Shown here one piece after another: positions 1 through 7,059 of a DNA stretch of 17,028 nt; within the stretch, counting starts at the first letter, position 1, and each line of letters opens with the position of its first letter. The stretch is from Candidatus Lindowiibacteriota bacterium (GTDB taxonomy: Bacteria; Lindowbacteria; 2-12-FULL-62-27). The DNA is taken from positions 1 through 17,028 of the forward strand of contig JAHFCY010000042.1 in NCBI GenBank assembly GCA_023249255.1, in the 5' to 3' direction. The notes below the pieces were generated by a model that did not search any database, was not told where the DNA came from, and saw nothing but the letters and a program-made list of their open reading frames with translations. A program made the position numbers and the translations under genes.

Positions 1-3
1 TTT

Positions 4-54
4 GGGCGGCCACGAGAGCCGCCCCTACATGGGCGCCACGAGAAACACGCCCCA
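4..54. repeat. Tandem REP-like palindromic units downstream of rpsD
   Basis: Two related units of about 24 bases lie 27 bases apart. Unit 1 (4-27) has a perfect 7-bp stem, gggcggc at 4-10 pairing with gccgccc at 18-24, and a 7-base loop. Unit 2 (31-54) starts gggcg, repeats ccacgaga (36-43, as at 10-17), and closes with a 5-bp stem, 31-35 with 48-52. In the direction of transcription neither hairpin is followed by a T run, so they are not typical intrinsic terminators. Such short GC-rich palindromes between genes resemble REP-type dispersed repeats; membership of a genome-wide family is an inference. Confidence 0.6.
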
Positions 55-58
55 AAAT

Positions 59-685
59 TTATTTCGAATAATACTCGACGATCTGCTGTTCCTGAACTGG
101 AACCGGAATTTCAGCGCGATCCGGCAGACGCAGAACCTTGCCTGACAGTTTCACGAAATCAAGGTCAAGCCAGTTCGGAACGCTCTTTCGCTGTTTGGCG
201 GCCTCCACGCTGTCCTTGACGAGCTGGAGTTGGTGTCCCTCACGGATCTGGACGACGTCACCGGCGCGGAGAGACATCGACGGGATGCTGGACTTGCGGC
301 CATTGACCGCGATGTGGCCGTGCGACACGATCTGCCGCGCGGCAAGACGCGAAGGCGCAAGACCCAGGCGGAAGACGACGCTGTCGAGACGCAGTTCGAG
401 CAGGCGGACAAACGCCTCGCCTGTCTTGCCCTTGGTGCGGAGAGCCCGCATGAACTGCTTGACGAATGGCCGTTCCATCATCAGGTAATAGCGGCGAAGT
501 TTCTGTTTTTCGCGCAGCTGCAGGCCGTAATCGGAAGGCTTTTTGAATTCCGCTCCGTGCTGGCCGGGCGCCGACCGCTTCATTTCAATGGCGCATTTGG
601 ACGTGAAACACCGATTGCCTTTCAAAAATAATTTCACATGTTCGCGCCGGCAGAGGACGCATACCGAAGTCAGACAGCGGCCCAT
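59..685 (-). CDS. rpsD: 30S ribosomal protein S4 (uS4), zinc type
   Basis: S4 is a primary 16S rRNA binder and in E. coli the repressor of the alpha operon. The start chosen is ATG at 685, with AAAAGGAGG at 694-702 eight bases upstream; an extension to 715 exists in frame but would lie inside rpsK and lacks similarity. This gives 208 residues, normal for the family. Cys9, Cys12, Cys26 and Cys31 reproduce exactly the zinc-binding spacing of Gram-positive and Thermus S4. Later motifs are YGLQLREKQKLRRYY, LELRLDSVVFRLGLAPSRLAARQIVSHGHI (S4 RNA-binding domain) and a C-terminal EIPVPVQEQQIVEYYSK. rpoA would normally follow, beyond the edge. Confidence 0.98.
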   Translation of the reverse strand: MGRCLTSVCVLCRREHVKLFLKGNRCFTSKCAIEMKRSAPGQHGAEFKKPSDYGLQLREKQKLRRYYLMMERPFVKQFMRALRTKGKTGEAFVRLLELRLDSVVFRLGLAPSRLAARQIVSHGHIAVNGRKSSIPSMSLRAGDVVQIREGHQLQLVKDSVEAAKQRKSVPNWLDLDFVKLSGKVLRLPDRAEIPVPVQEQQIVEYYSK

Positions 686-1089
686 CAGACCCGCCTCCTT
701 TTGCGCGGTCGACAACCGTTATGAGGCGCGGGCGTGACGTCGACGATGTCTCCGATTTCGATCCCGGCGGCCTGGATGGTGCGGATGGCGGTTTCGCGAC
801 CCTGGCCGGGCCCTTTGATCCGGCAATCGACGCGCTTGACGCCATTTTCAATCGCGACTTTCGCCGCCGCTTCAGCCGCCACCTGGGCCGCATAGGGCAT
901 GCCCTTTCGCGTGCCTTTGAATCCGAGCTTTCCGGGCGTGGCCCAACAAATGGCATTACCGGCTCGATCCGTAAAGGTGATCGAGGTATTGTTAAACGTC
1001 GAATGGATGTGGACCACTCCATCCGCGATGTTTTTCAGTTTCTTCTTTTTCCCTGCGACGGGTTTTTTTTGCTGCTGCTCTTCAGCCAT
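685..1089 (-). CDS. rpsK: 30S ribosomal protein S11 (uS11)
   Basis: S11 forms part of the platform of the 30S subunit near the E site. The product has 134 residues. The core shows [20 protein letters not shown] (22-41), [36 protein letters not shown] and the end [15 protein letters not shown], which contains the Asn-Gly site that becomes isoaspartate in E. coli. The first 18 or so residues are Lys/Gln-rich. AAAGGAG at 1099-1105 lies nine bases before the ATG. The last codons also encode the ribosome binding site of rpsD, and the TGA shares a base with the rpsD ATG. A coding-strand A8 run lies at 1063-1070. Confidence 0.98.
   Translation of the reverse strand: MAEEQQQKKPVAGKKKKLKNIADGVVHIHSTFNNTSITFTDRAGNAICWATPGKLGFKGTRKGMPYAAQVAAEAAAKVAIENGVKRVDCRIKGPGQGRETAIRTIQAAGIEIGDIVDVTPAPHNGCRPRKRRRV
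694..702 (-). promoter_or_regulatory. Ribosome binding site of rpsD, coded inside rpsK
   Basis: AAAAGGAGG is formed by the Lys-Arg-Arg codons at the end of rpsK and sits eight bases before the ATG at 685. It decides the rpsD start over the longer frame opening at 715. Confidence 0.85.
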
Positions 1090-1122
1090 CTAAAAAATCT
1101 CCTTTATGTCAAATTCCAAAAA

Positions 1123-1135
1123 CCCCGAAACGGGG
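1123..1135 (-). promoter_or_regulatory. Short GC hairpin with T run, rpsM-rpsK gap
   Basis: On the transcribed strand the gap reads CCCCG-TTT-CGGGG followed by five T. A 5-bp GC stem plus U tract looks like a weak terminator or attenuator, but the stem is shorter than usual intrinsic terminators and the operon clearly continues to rpsK and rpsD. The adjoining bases CGCCGCTCCCCG (1131-1142) also occur in the infA-rpmJ gap. Confidence 0.4.
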
Positions 1136-1150
1136 AGCGGCGCGTGCATC

Positions 1151-1534
1151 TTAAGTCTTGTCCGCCGCCTTCTTCTTGCCGGCCACCGTCTTGCGGGGAC
1201 CTTTGCGCGTCCGCGCGTTACAGCGCGTGCGCTGGCCGCGGACCGGAAGACCAACCTTGTGGCGGATTCCGCGATAGCAGCCAATCTCAACGAGACGCTT
1301 GATATCCTGGGACACCTGGGACTTGCGCTCGCCCTCCACCTTGTAATTTTTTTCAATGATGCTCCGAAGCCGGCCGACCTCGCTCTCGGCCATATCCTTG
1401 ACCTTGGTGAACACGTTGATCTGAGCCTGATGGCAGATGTCGCGGGAGGACGACCGGCCGATGCCGTAAATATACGTCAGGGCGACTTCGATGTTTTTAT
1501 TTTTGGGCAAATCAATACCTGCAATACGGGCCAT
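1151..1534 (-). CDS. rpsM: 30S ribosomal protein S13 (uS13)
   Basis: S13 lies in the 30S head, contacts the P-site tRNA and forms a bridge to the 50S. The 127-residue product starts [20 protein letters not shown] and carries [14 protein letters not shown] (20-33), the helix-two-turn-helix region, [24 protein letters not shown] and [18 protein letters not shown], all standard. Length and motifs are ordinary; the C-terminal tail is lysine-rich. The start is two bases after rpmJ. In E. coli the S4 repressor site lies ahead of this gene; nothing similar can be claimed in the two-base gap here. Confidence 0.98.
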   Translation of the reverse strand: MARIAGIDLPKNKNIEVALTYIYGIGRSSSRDICHQAQINVFTKVKDMAESEVGRLRSIIEKNYKVEGERKSQVSQDIKRLVEIGCYRGIRHKVGLPVRGQRTRCNARTRKGPRKTVAGKKKAADKT

Positions 1535-1536
1535 GT

Positions 1537-1650
1537 TTATCCCTGCCTCTGTTTGTGTTTCGGGTTTTCACAGATGACCCGAACGACGCCCTTGCGCCGG
1601 ATGACTTTGCATTTTTTACAAATCCGTTTCACACTCGGCCGAACTTTCAT
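1537..1650 (-). CDS. rpmJ: 50S ribosomal protein L36 (bL36), zinc type
   Basis: This short gene encodes 37 residues beginning [20 protein letters not shown] and ending [10 protein letters not shown]36 is the smallest large-subunit protein, placed near helices 89-91 of 23S rRNA. The zinc set Cys11, Cys14, Cys27 and His32 is intact, marking the zinc-binding (C+) form. The ATG at 1650 has a perfect GGAGG at 1661-1665, ten bases upstream. TAA at 1539-1537 is two bases from the rpsM start. It was found by reading the infA-rpsM gap directly. Confidence 0.98.
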   Translation of the reverse strand: MKVRPSVKRICKKCKVIRRKGVVRVICENPKHKQRQG

Positions 1651-1681
1651 GTCAAAAAAACCTCCGAATAAATCAAATACG

Positions 1682-1699
1682 CCCCGACGGGGAGCGGCG
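1682..1699 (-). promoter_or_regulatory. GC hairpin copy in the infA-rpmJ gap
   Basis: CCCCG-T-CGGGG on the transcribed strand can fold as a four-base-pair stem with a GTC loop, and it shares the 12-base block CGCCGCTCCCCG (1688-1699) with the rpsM-rpsK gap. It has no T run behind it. Function is unknown; it may be a repeat or a shared mRNA structure. Confidence 0.35.
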
Positions 1700-1718
1700 A
1701 AACAAGTATTTTAAGCCA

Positions 1719-1964
1719 CTACTTCTTTCGAAACACAATCCTGCCGCGTGAGAGGTCATACGGCGAAATCTCGACGGTGACGGTGTCGCCGGGCAGGATG
1801 CGGATGTAATGCATGCGCATCTTGCCGGAGATGTGCGCCAAAATCACGTGCTGGTTCGGAAGCTCCACCCGGAACATGGTGTTCGGCAGCGCCTCGAGAA
1901 CTTTCGCATCCACCGTGATTTTGTCCTCTTTGACCTTGTGTACAAATTCCTTTTTTGAACCCAT
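1719..1964 (-). CDS. infA: Translation initiation factor IF-1
   Basis: IF-1 is an OB-fold protein that binds the 30S A site during initiation. The core is unmistakable: [57 protein letters not shown]. The product has 81 residues rather than about 72; the extra part is an N-terminal [11 protein letters not shown] stretch. Within that stretch no later ATG or GTG gives a shorter form, so the ATG at 1964 stands although its upstream ribosome binding site is weak. It is separated from map by 71 bases and from rpmJ by 68 bases. infA-rpmJ-rpsM is the usual order. Confidence 0.97.
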   Translation of the reverse strand: MGSKKEFVHKVKEDKITVDAKVLEALPNTMFRVELPNQHVILAHISGKMRMHYIRILPGDTVTVEISPYDLSRGRIVFRKK

Positions 1965-2035
1965 TCCGATTCGCCGATCTCATCCGCCGCCATCCGCGGA
2001 TTTTTGTGTGCTTCGCAGACCATGTCTGCAAAAAA

Positions 2036-2779
2036 TCAGGTCAAAACCTTTGGACCGTCGGCCGTGACGGCGATCGAATCCTCAAAATGCGCGCTGAGTT
2101 TCCGATCGGCCGTGACGACGGTCCACCGATCCTCCAGAACCTCGGTCTTAAACGCCCCGACGTTGATCATCGGCTCGATGGCCAGCGTCATTCCGGGCTC
2201 CAACACCGGGCCTTTTTTCCCGTTGTCGAAATTCGGAATCTGCGGATCCTCATGAAGATTCCGTCCAACCCCGTGACCGACCCATTCCCGGACCACGCTG
2301 TATCCGGCCGACTCCGCCAGCGTCTGAACGGCTTTGGAGATGTCCGAGACCCTGTTGCGGGCGACCGCCTGGGCGACGCCGGCCTCCAGCGACCGCCGGC
2401 ACGTGTCGATCAGGCGCGCGGCATCCGCGGAAATTTTTCCGACCGGGAACGTTCGCGCGGCATCACCGTGAAATCCGCATTTTTTTGCGCCGACGTCAAT
2501 CGAAATGATGTCTCCCTCCTGCAGGACTTTGTCCTTGCGCGGAATTCCGTGGACGACCTCGTGATTGACCGACGCGCAGATCGTCGCCGGATAGCCGTAA
2601 TATCCTTTGAACGACGGCTCGGCGCCCTCGGAGCGGATGATCCGCTCGGCCAGCGCGTCGAGGTCAAGCGTACTGACACCCGGACGAACGGCGGCGCCCG
2701 TCTCCTCCAGAACACGATGGACAATCCGGCCGCACTCGACCATCTTCCCGATCTCTTCCGGCGTCTTGATTTCTATCAT
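2036..2779 (-). CDS. map: Methionine aminopeptidase, type I
   Basis: This metallopeptidase removes the initiator methionine from new proteins after deformylation. At 247 residues it is a simple type Ia enzyme with no zinc-finger N-terminal extension. All five metal ligands are present: Asp95 (in IDVGA), Asp106 (GDAART), His169 (GHGVGRNLHEDP), Glu202 (IEPMI) and Glu233 (FEDSIAVT), each two positions lower than in E. coli. His77 (VVHGIP) and His176 are the substrate-contacting histidines. A weak site (GGCAGGGA) precedes the ATG. The gene sits between adk and infA, a placement known in Gram-positives and many other phyla. Confidence 0.98.
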   Translation of the reverse strand: MIEIKTPEEIGKMVECGRIVHRVLEETGAAVRPGVSTLDLDALAERIIRSEGAEPSFKGYYGYPATICASVNHEVVHGIPRKDKVLQEGDIISIDVGAKKCGFHGDAARTFPVGKISADAARLIDTCRRSLEAGVAQAVARNRVSDISKAVQTLAESAGYSVVREWVGHGVGRNLHEDPQIPNFDNGKKGPVLEPGMTLAIEPMINVGAFKTEVLEDRWTVVTADRKLSAHFEDSIAVTADGPKVLT

Positions 2780-2825
2780 GCCGTTTGTCCCTGCCTGACC
2801 GGGGCCCTGACGAACCCGGCGGCCT

Positions 2826-3470
2826 TCACTTTTGAAACAGCGCCAAAATTCTTGCCGTCACCTGGTCCGAGTCCGCGTCACCGTCGATCCGCCGAAGAAC
2901 CCCGCTGCGCGTGTAATAGTCGAGCAGGGGCCGGGTCTGACTCTCATAGACACGAAGGCGTTCAAGTATTTTTTCCGGCTGGTCGTCCTCGCGCGTGACC
3001 AGCGCCACGCCGTCGCGGTCGCACAACCCCGTGTGCCTGGGCGGGGCCGAAACGTCGTGGTAGACATTGCCGCACGACGGACAACTTTTTCGACCGCCGA
3101 GACGGGCAAGAACTTTTTGCTCTGAAAGATCAATGGCCACGACGGCGTCGAGCCGTTTGCCGCGCTTTTCCAGCATCCGGTCCAACGCGTCAGCCTGGGG
3201 AACCGTTCGCGGAAATCCGTCGAGCAGGAAACTGTCCCACAGGGACTGCTTCGTCAAAAAAGAATCGACGACCGCGGCCGTCTCCTCATCGGGAACCAGC
3301 CGACCGGACCCGATGATCGCCTGAATCCGTTTGCCCTGCTCACCGCCATCCGCAACCGTCCGGCGAAACATATCGCCGGTCGAGACATGAGTGAGACGAA
3401 GGGCATCAACAGTCTTTTTGGCCTGCGTACCTTTTCCTGCGCCGGGGGGACCCAGTAGAACGAGACGCAT
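2826..3470 (-). CDS. adk: Adenylate kinase, zinc-binding LID type
   Basis: Adenylate kinase interconverts ATP + AMP and 2 ADP in the cytosol. The 214-residue length matches long bacterial forms. The P-loop is GPPGAGKGT (7-15), the AMP-binding STGDMFR begins at 30, and FLLDGFPRTVPQADAL (81-96) is the family signature. The LID domain carries Cys130, Cys133, Cys150 and Asp153, a CCCD zinc set known from structural zinc-binding adenylate kinases. The catalytic arginines of the LID and C-terminal part appear kept (ARLGGRKS; LERLRVYESQTRPLLDYY). It overlaps secY by one base; map follows after 46 bases. secY-adk-map is a common gene order. Confidence 0.98.
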   Translation of the reverse strand: MRLVLLGPPGAGKGTQAKKTVDALRLTHVSTGDMFRRTVADGGEQGKRIQAIIGSGRLVPDEETAAVVDSFLTKQSLWDSFLLDGFPRTVPQADALDRMLEKRGKRLDAVVAIDLSEQKVLARLGGRKSCPSCGNVYHDVSAPPRHTGLCDRDGVALVTREDDQPEKILERLRVYESQTRPLLDYYTRSGVLRRIDGDADSDQVTARILALFQK

Positions 3471-4807
3471 CAGGTGTACCTGCCCCGAAGACGGCCTTTA
3501 CGCAAGAAGCCCTCATAATGCCTCATCAGCAAATGAGATTCAAGCTGTTGCATCGTGTCCAGGGCAACGCCGACAACGATCAAGAGCGACGTGCCGCCGA
3601 AATAAAAGGGGACATGAGCGGCGCGGATGAGATACACGGGCAAAACCGAAATGACGGCGACAAAAACAGCGCCGGCAAACGTGACCCGCGTGAGAACGTA
3701 TTCGATATACTGCGCCGTGGCATCGCCCGGTCTTCGGCCGGGAACGAATCCGCCATATTTCTGAAGATTTTCGGCGAGGTCCTTCGGGTTGAACGTGACG
3801 GCCGTGTAGAAATAGCAGAAAAAAATGATGAGGGTGACGAAAATAATCGTTCCAAGCCACGCGCCGTTGTGAAAATTCATGAGAAGGGCCAGCTTGGTGA
3901 AAAGCGACTGGGGATCGTTTTTACCGAGAAACTGAAAGAGTTGGATGGGAAGCATGAGGATGGCGGAGGCAAAAATAACGGCGATGACGCCGGAATAATC
4001 GACCTTGAGCGGAATGTGCGTGTTCTGGCCTCCGTAGACTTTCCGGCCGCGCACCTGTTTGGCGTAGGAGACGGGAATTTTTCGGCGGCCGAGTTGAAGG
4101 ATGACGACGACACCGACGACGGCGCACAGCACAACCAGAACGACGGACAGCGTGATGAGATCGATCGTACCGGCGCGGACCACCTGGGTGGTGTTCATGA
4201 TGGCGCGCGGGATGTCCGCGACGATGCCGGCAAAAATCAGCAAGGATACGCCGTTGCCGATGCCGCGTTCCGTGATCTGCTCTCCGAGCCACATCAAAAA
4301 CGTCGTGCCGGTGATGGCCGTGAGAATGCCGATCAGCCGGAATGTCCAGCCCGGGTGAACCACAATGCTGCCAAAGTCAGTCGAGGGGACATTTTCCAGA
4401 AAAATGATCAGGCCTGTTCCCTGAACGGCCGAAACGGCCACCGTCGCGTAACGGGAATATTGCGTAATTTTTTTCCGGCCGGTTTCTCCCTCTTTGGCGA
4501 GTTTTTCCAGCGCGGGGATAACGGCGGTGAGAAGCTGCAGAATGATCGAAGCGCTGATGTAGGGCATGATGCCAAGAGAAAAAATGGAGACTCGCTGAAA
4601 GGCGCCGCCGGTGAACATGTTCATGAATCCGAAAATGCCGCTGAACGCGCCGGTGGTCCGGCCGAAATAGGCGAGGGCGGACTGCGCGTCGACATAGGGA
4701 ATGACAATGAATGTTCCGAGGCGATAAATACCGAGAAACGCGAGAGTGTACAGAATTTTATTGCGCAGTTCCGGAATCTTAAAGGAGTTGAGGAACGCGT
4801 CAAACAT
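3470..4807 (-). CDS. secY: Preprotein translocase subunit SecY
   Basis: SecY is the channel subunit of the SecYEG translocon in the inner membrane, moving proteins driven by SecA or by the ribosome. It has 445 residues and about ten hydrophobic segments. Visible signatures are FSLGIMPYISASIILQLL (76-93, TM2/lateral gate), GEQITERGIGNGVSLLIFAG (175-194), the large cytoplasmic loop NPKDLAENLQKYGGFVPGRR (340-359), which binds SecA and ribosomes, and GGTSLLIVVGVALD (404-417). The C-terminus is short and basic. It starts three bases after rplO and its stop shares one base with the adk start. No sign of a truncated SecY2-type paralogue. Confidence 0.99.
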   Translation of the reverse strand: MFDAFLNSFKIPELRNKILYTLAFLGIYRLGTFIVIPYVDAQSALAYFGRTTGAFSGIFGFMNMFTGGAFQRVSIFSLGIMPYISASIILQLLTAVIPALEKLAKEGETGRKKITQYSRYATVAVSAVQGTGLIIFLENVPSTDFGSIVVHPGWTFRLIGILTAITGTTFLMWLGEQITERGIGNGVSLLIFAGIVADIPRAIMNTTQVVRAGTIDLITLSVVLVVLCAVVGVVVILQLGRRKIPVSYAKQVRGRKVYGGQNTHIPLKVDYSGVIAVIFASAILMLPIQLFQFLGKNDPQSLFTKLALLMNFHNGAWLGTIIFVTLIIFFCYFYTAVTFNPKDLAENLQKYGGFVPGRRPGDATAQYIEYVLTRVTFAGAVFVAVISVLPVYLIRAAHVPFYFGGTSLLIVVGVALDTMQQLESHLLMRHYEGFLRKGRLRGRYT

Positions 4808-4810
4808 GGA

Positions 4811-5245
4811 TCAGGGAATCAACTCGACGGAGCCGCCGGCGGACTCGATGGAGGCCCGTGCGGCGGTGGAACACCCGTGAACAGACACCTTGAGGCGCTT
4901 CTTCAGTTCTCCACCCGACAGTATTTTTACGCGCAGCGCCGCAGTCCGAACGAGCCCGGATTGCTTGAGCTTGTCCGGCGTCACTTCCTCGTTGTCGGCA
5001 AACTGGTTCAGAGTGTCGAGCCGAACGATTGCCGCCACAATCCGCCACGGTCTTTTGAATCCCCCTTTGGGCAGGCGGCGATACAGCGGCATCTGTCCGC
5101 CCTCAAACCCCGGCCGGACTTTGCTTCGCGCATACTGGCCCTTGTTGCCCCGGCCACATGTCTTGCCCCGGCCGCCGCCTTCGCCGCGGCCCAGACGCTG
5201 ACGGCGCTGAACAATTTTCGGCAGATTTGACAGATCGACGCTCAT
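4811..5245 (-). CDS. rplO: 50S ribosomal protein L15 (uL15)
   Basis: L15 binds 23S rRNA late in 50S assembly. The 144-residue product has the family's glycine-rich N-terminus (VQRRQRLGRGEGGGRGKTCG, 12-31), GRGNKGQYARS, GFEGGQMPLYRRLPKGGF and the C-terminal KKRLKVSVHGCSTAARASIESAGGSV pattern. It begins with ATG inside the rpsE end (ATGA, four-base overlap) and is followed three bases later by secY. In most operons rpmD precedes this gene; here it follows rpsE directly. Confidence 0.98.
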   Translation of the reverse strand: MSVDLSNLPKIVQRRQRLGRGEGGGRGKTCGRGNKGQYARSKVRPGFEGGQMPLYRRLPKGGFKRPWRIVAAIVRLDTLNQFADNEEVTPDKLKQSGLVRTAALRVKILSGGELKKRLKVSVHGCSTAARASIESAGGSVELIP

Positions 5246-6090
5246 GGCTCGGGAGGAGGGGTGGACGGCGGGGCGGAATCCGAAACGGCGGGAGGCCCCT
5301 CGGGTCTCCGGGGCGGCCGGCGGTCAAATTTTGGACGACGATCGGCGAAGCGATCCCGGTCGGATGGACGGCGCGTATCACCGGAAGGACCGGAGGGCCG
5401 GGGACGCGGCGGCCGCGAATCCCTTTTGCGGGCGGCGTCCGCGGATGACGGATCCGCCGATCCCGATGCATCAGATGTTTCCGCAGATTCCTCTTCAACC
5501 TTGCCTGTCCGCCGAATCCGTTTGGCGATAAATATTTCACTGACGGTTTTACCGCGAATTTCGGCAACCTCTTCCGGAAGCTGGAGCCGCGCCAATCCAT
5601 CCATGGTGGCCTTGACGACATTCACGGCGTTGGTGGATCCAAGCGTTTTGGATATGATGTCTTTGACGCCGACTGCTTCCAGAATGGCACGGACGGTTTT
5701 TCCGGCGATGATGCCGGTTCCGGGAACGGCAGGGCGCAGAAGGACGCGGGTGGCGCCGCACCGGCCGACGATTTCGTGAGGAATAGTTCCCTTGACAATT
5801 TTGATCTGGGCCATGCTTTTGGTGGCCGATGCGCGCCCCTTGGATATCGACTCGGGTACTTCCTTGGCCTTGCCGATCGACGCGCCGACCTTGCCTTTGC
5901 CGTCACCGATGACAACGACGGTCGAAAAGCCGAATCGCCGGCCGCCTTTGACGACTTTGGCCACATGATTGATCTGAACGACACGCTCGATCAGTTCGGG
6001 CCCGCCCAGTTCCTGACCCTGCCTCGGTGGACGATCCCGCCGGTCGGAACGCTGTCGGGACCTGGGCTGCGATTTGACGTCGGTTACCAT
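5242..6090 (-). CDS. rpsE: 30S ribosomal protein S5 (uS5) with long C-terminal extension
   Basis: S5 lies on the back of the 30S subunit near the mRNA entry and affects decoding accuracy. The core is clear: a double-stranded-RNA-binding-like N-terminal domain (ELIERVVQINHVAKVVKGGR, residues 33-52; GDGKGKVGASIGKA, 62-75) and a C-terminal domain with HEIVGRCGATRVLLRPA, GTGIIAGKTVRAILEAVG and STNAVNVVKATMDGL, ending near IRGKTVSEIF (about 187). A basic N-terminal stretch (residues 7-24) precedes it. Residues from about 195 to 282 are extra: an acidic Ser/Asp/Glu stretch, then Arg/Pro/Asp-rich, then Pro/Ser-rich sequence, probably disordered. E. coli S5 has 167 residues. The last four bases overlap the rplO start; no rpmD lies between. 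Confidence 0.97.
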   Translation of the reverse strand: MVTDVKSQPRSRQRSDRRDRPPRQGQELGGPELIERVVQINHVAKVVKGGRRFGFSTVVVIGDGKGKVGASIGKAKEVPESISKGRASATKSMAQIKIVKGTIPHEIVGRCGATRVLLRPAVPGTGIIAGKTVRAILEAVGVKDIISKTLGSTNAVNVVKATMDGLARLQLPEEVAEIRGKTVSEIFIAKRIRRTGKVEEESAETSDASGSADPSSADAARKRDSRPPRPRPSGPSGDTRRPSDRDRFADRRPKFDRRPPRRPEGPPAVSDSAPPSTPPPEP

Positions 6091-6455
6091 TAAAATTCCA
6101 ATCCTCCTTCACGCGCGCCATCCGCGACGGCCGCGACTTTTCCGTGATAAATGTATCCGGACCTGTCAAAACAGACGCGGGAAACACCCGCGACCTTGCA
6201 CCGCTCGGCGATCAATTTACCGACCGCCTTGCCGGCCTCCTTATTTTTTTTGCCCTTCACGACGGATCGAAGCTCCGGCGAAAGAGTGGACGCGCCGGTC
6301 AACACGCGGCCGGACAGGTCGTCGACGACCTGGGCCGAAATATGGTTTCGGCTTTTGAAGACGCAAAGCCGGGGACGATCGGGCATGCCCCGAACGCGCT
6401 TGCGGCTGCGAATGCTCTTGTACGCCGTGACGTCGGAATGTTTTTTGTCGGCCAT
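6090..6455 (-). CDS. rplR: 50S ribosomal protein L18 (uL18)
   Basis: L18 binds 5S rRNA and links it to 23S rRNA. The start chosen is ATG at 6455 ([20 protein letters not shown]), one base after the rplF stop, giving 121 residues, normal for the family. The frame is open to 6902, but that extension lies inside rplF and resembles nothing. Core signatures are [41 protein letters not shown] and the C-terminal [27 protein letters not shown] pattern. Its TAA shares one base with the rpsE ATG. Confidence 0.97.
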   Translation of the reverse strand: MADKKHSDVTAYKSIRSRKRVRGMPDRPRLCVFKSRNHISAQVVDDLSGRVLTGASTLSPELRSVVKGKKNKEAGKAVGKLIAERCKVAGVSRVCFDRSGYIYHGKVAAVADGAREGGLEF

Positions 6456-6456
6456 G

Positions 6457-7035
6457 TTATTTGGCGCCCCCTCCGGCAGCCCCGCCCGCGCCGGCTCCCG
6501 CCCCGGCTGTCTTGCCGGCCTTCTTGCGGACCCGCTCACCCATGTAGCGGATACCCTTGCCCTGATAGACCTCGGGCGGCCGGACGCCGCGAATGTTGGC
6601 GGCCAGCTGGCCCAGCTCGTGTTTATCGACACCTTCGAGAAATATCCTCGTGTTCGCCTCAACCTTGACTTTGATCCCCTTCGGAATCGGAATCTCGACA
6701 GGCTTGGTGTAACCGATGGAGAGAATAATTTTTTCGGCCTGCGGCGCGGCTCGGTAACCGATCCCGACGATTTCAAGTTCGCGGACAAATCCCTGGGACA
6801 CGCCATGGAGGGCGTTGCGAAATATCCGCTGGGCCAGCCCATGGCGGGCCTTGACGGCGTCGCTGTCGTCCGCGCGAACGACAACCAGGTTATCACCCTC
6901 AATTTTGGCGGAAATATCCGGCGGAATCGACACCGTCATTTCGCCTTTGGGTCCCTTGAAGGCAATCGTTCCGTTCTGAATCCGGGCATTCGCGCCTTTG
7001 GGGATCGCGACGGGATTTTTGCCGATCCGTGACAT
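6457..7035 (-). CDS. rplF: 50S ribosomal protein L6 (uL6) with Gly/Ala tail
   Basis: L6 sits near the sarcin-ricin loop and the factor-binding site. It begins [15 protein letters not shown], the family's start, and holds [10 protein letters not shown], the interdomain [26 protein letters not shown] and the signature [23 protein letters not shown] (about 153-175). The E. coli protein ends soon after this point (177 residues). Here residues 177-192 form a low-complexity tail of Gly and Ala ending GGGAK, for 192 in all. The stop is one base from the rplR start. Confidence 0.98.
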   Translation of the reverse strand: MSRIGKNPVAIPKGANARIQNGTIAFKGPKGEMTVSIPPDISAKIEGDNLVVVRADDSDAVKARHGLAQRIFRNALHGVSQGFVRELEIVGIGYRAAPQAEKIILSIGYTKPVEIPIPKGIKVKVEANTRIFLEGVDKHELGQLAANIRGVRPPEVYQGKGIRYMGERVRKKAGKTAGAGAGAGGAAGGGAK

Positions 7036-7059
7036 GTTATTTCACCGACCCCGGAATCA

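Noticed and set aside
1111-1150. True intrinsic terminator ending the operon after rpsM
   Set aside because: The stem has only five base pairs and rpsK and rpsD follow directly with strong ribosome binding sites, so at most partial attenuation is plausible.
1955-2998. A 347-codon plus-strand frame opposite map and adk
   Set aside because: An antisense shadow of map with all five metal ligands on the other strand; no family signature on the plus strand.
3518-5230. A 570-codon open frame on the plus strand opposite secY and rplO
   Set aside because: Its product is low in hydrophobic residues, Asp/Gly/Asn/Arg-rich and matches no family; it mirrors secY/rplO, whose motifs are complete. Long antisense frames are common opposite GC-rich genes with strong codon bias.
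5242-5508. A frameshifted rpmD remnant hidden in the S5 tail
   Set aside because: The other two minus-strand frames show no L30-like pattern; one has several stops and the other gives only Arg/Pro-rich sequence.
6090-6902. L18 read as a 270-residue protein with a long N-terminal domain
   Set aside because: The extra part is rplF read out of frame. The ATG at 6455, one base after the rplF stop, gives a normal 121-residue L18.
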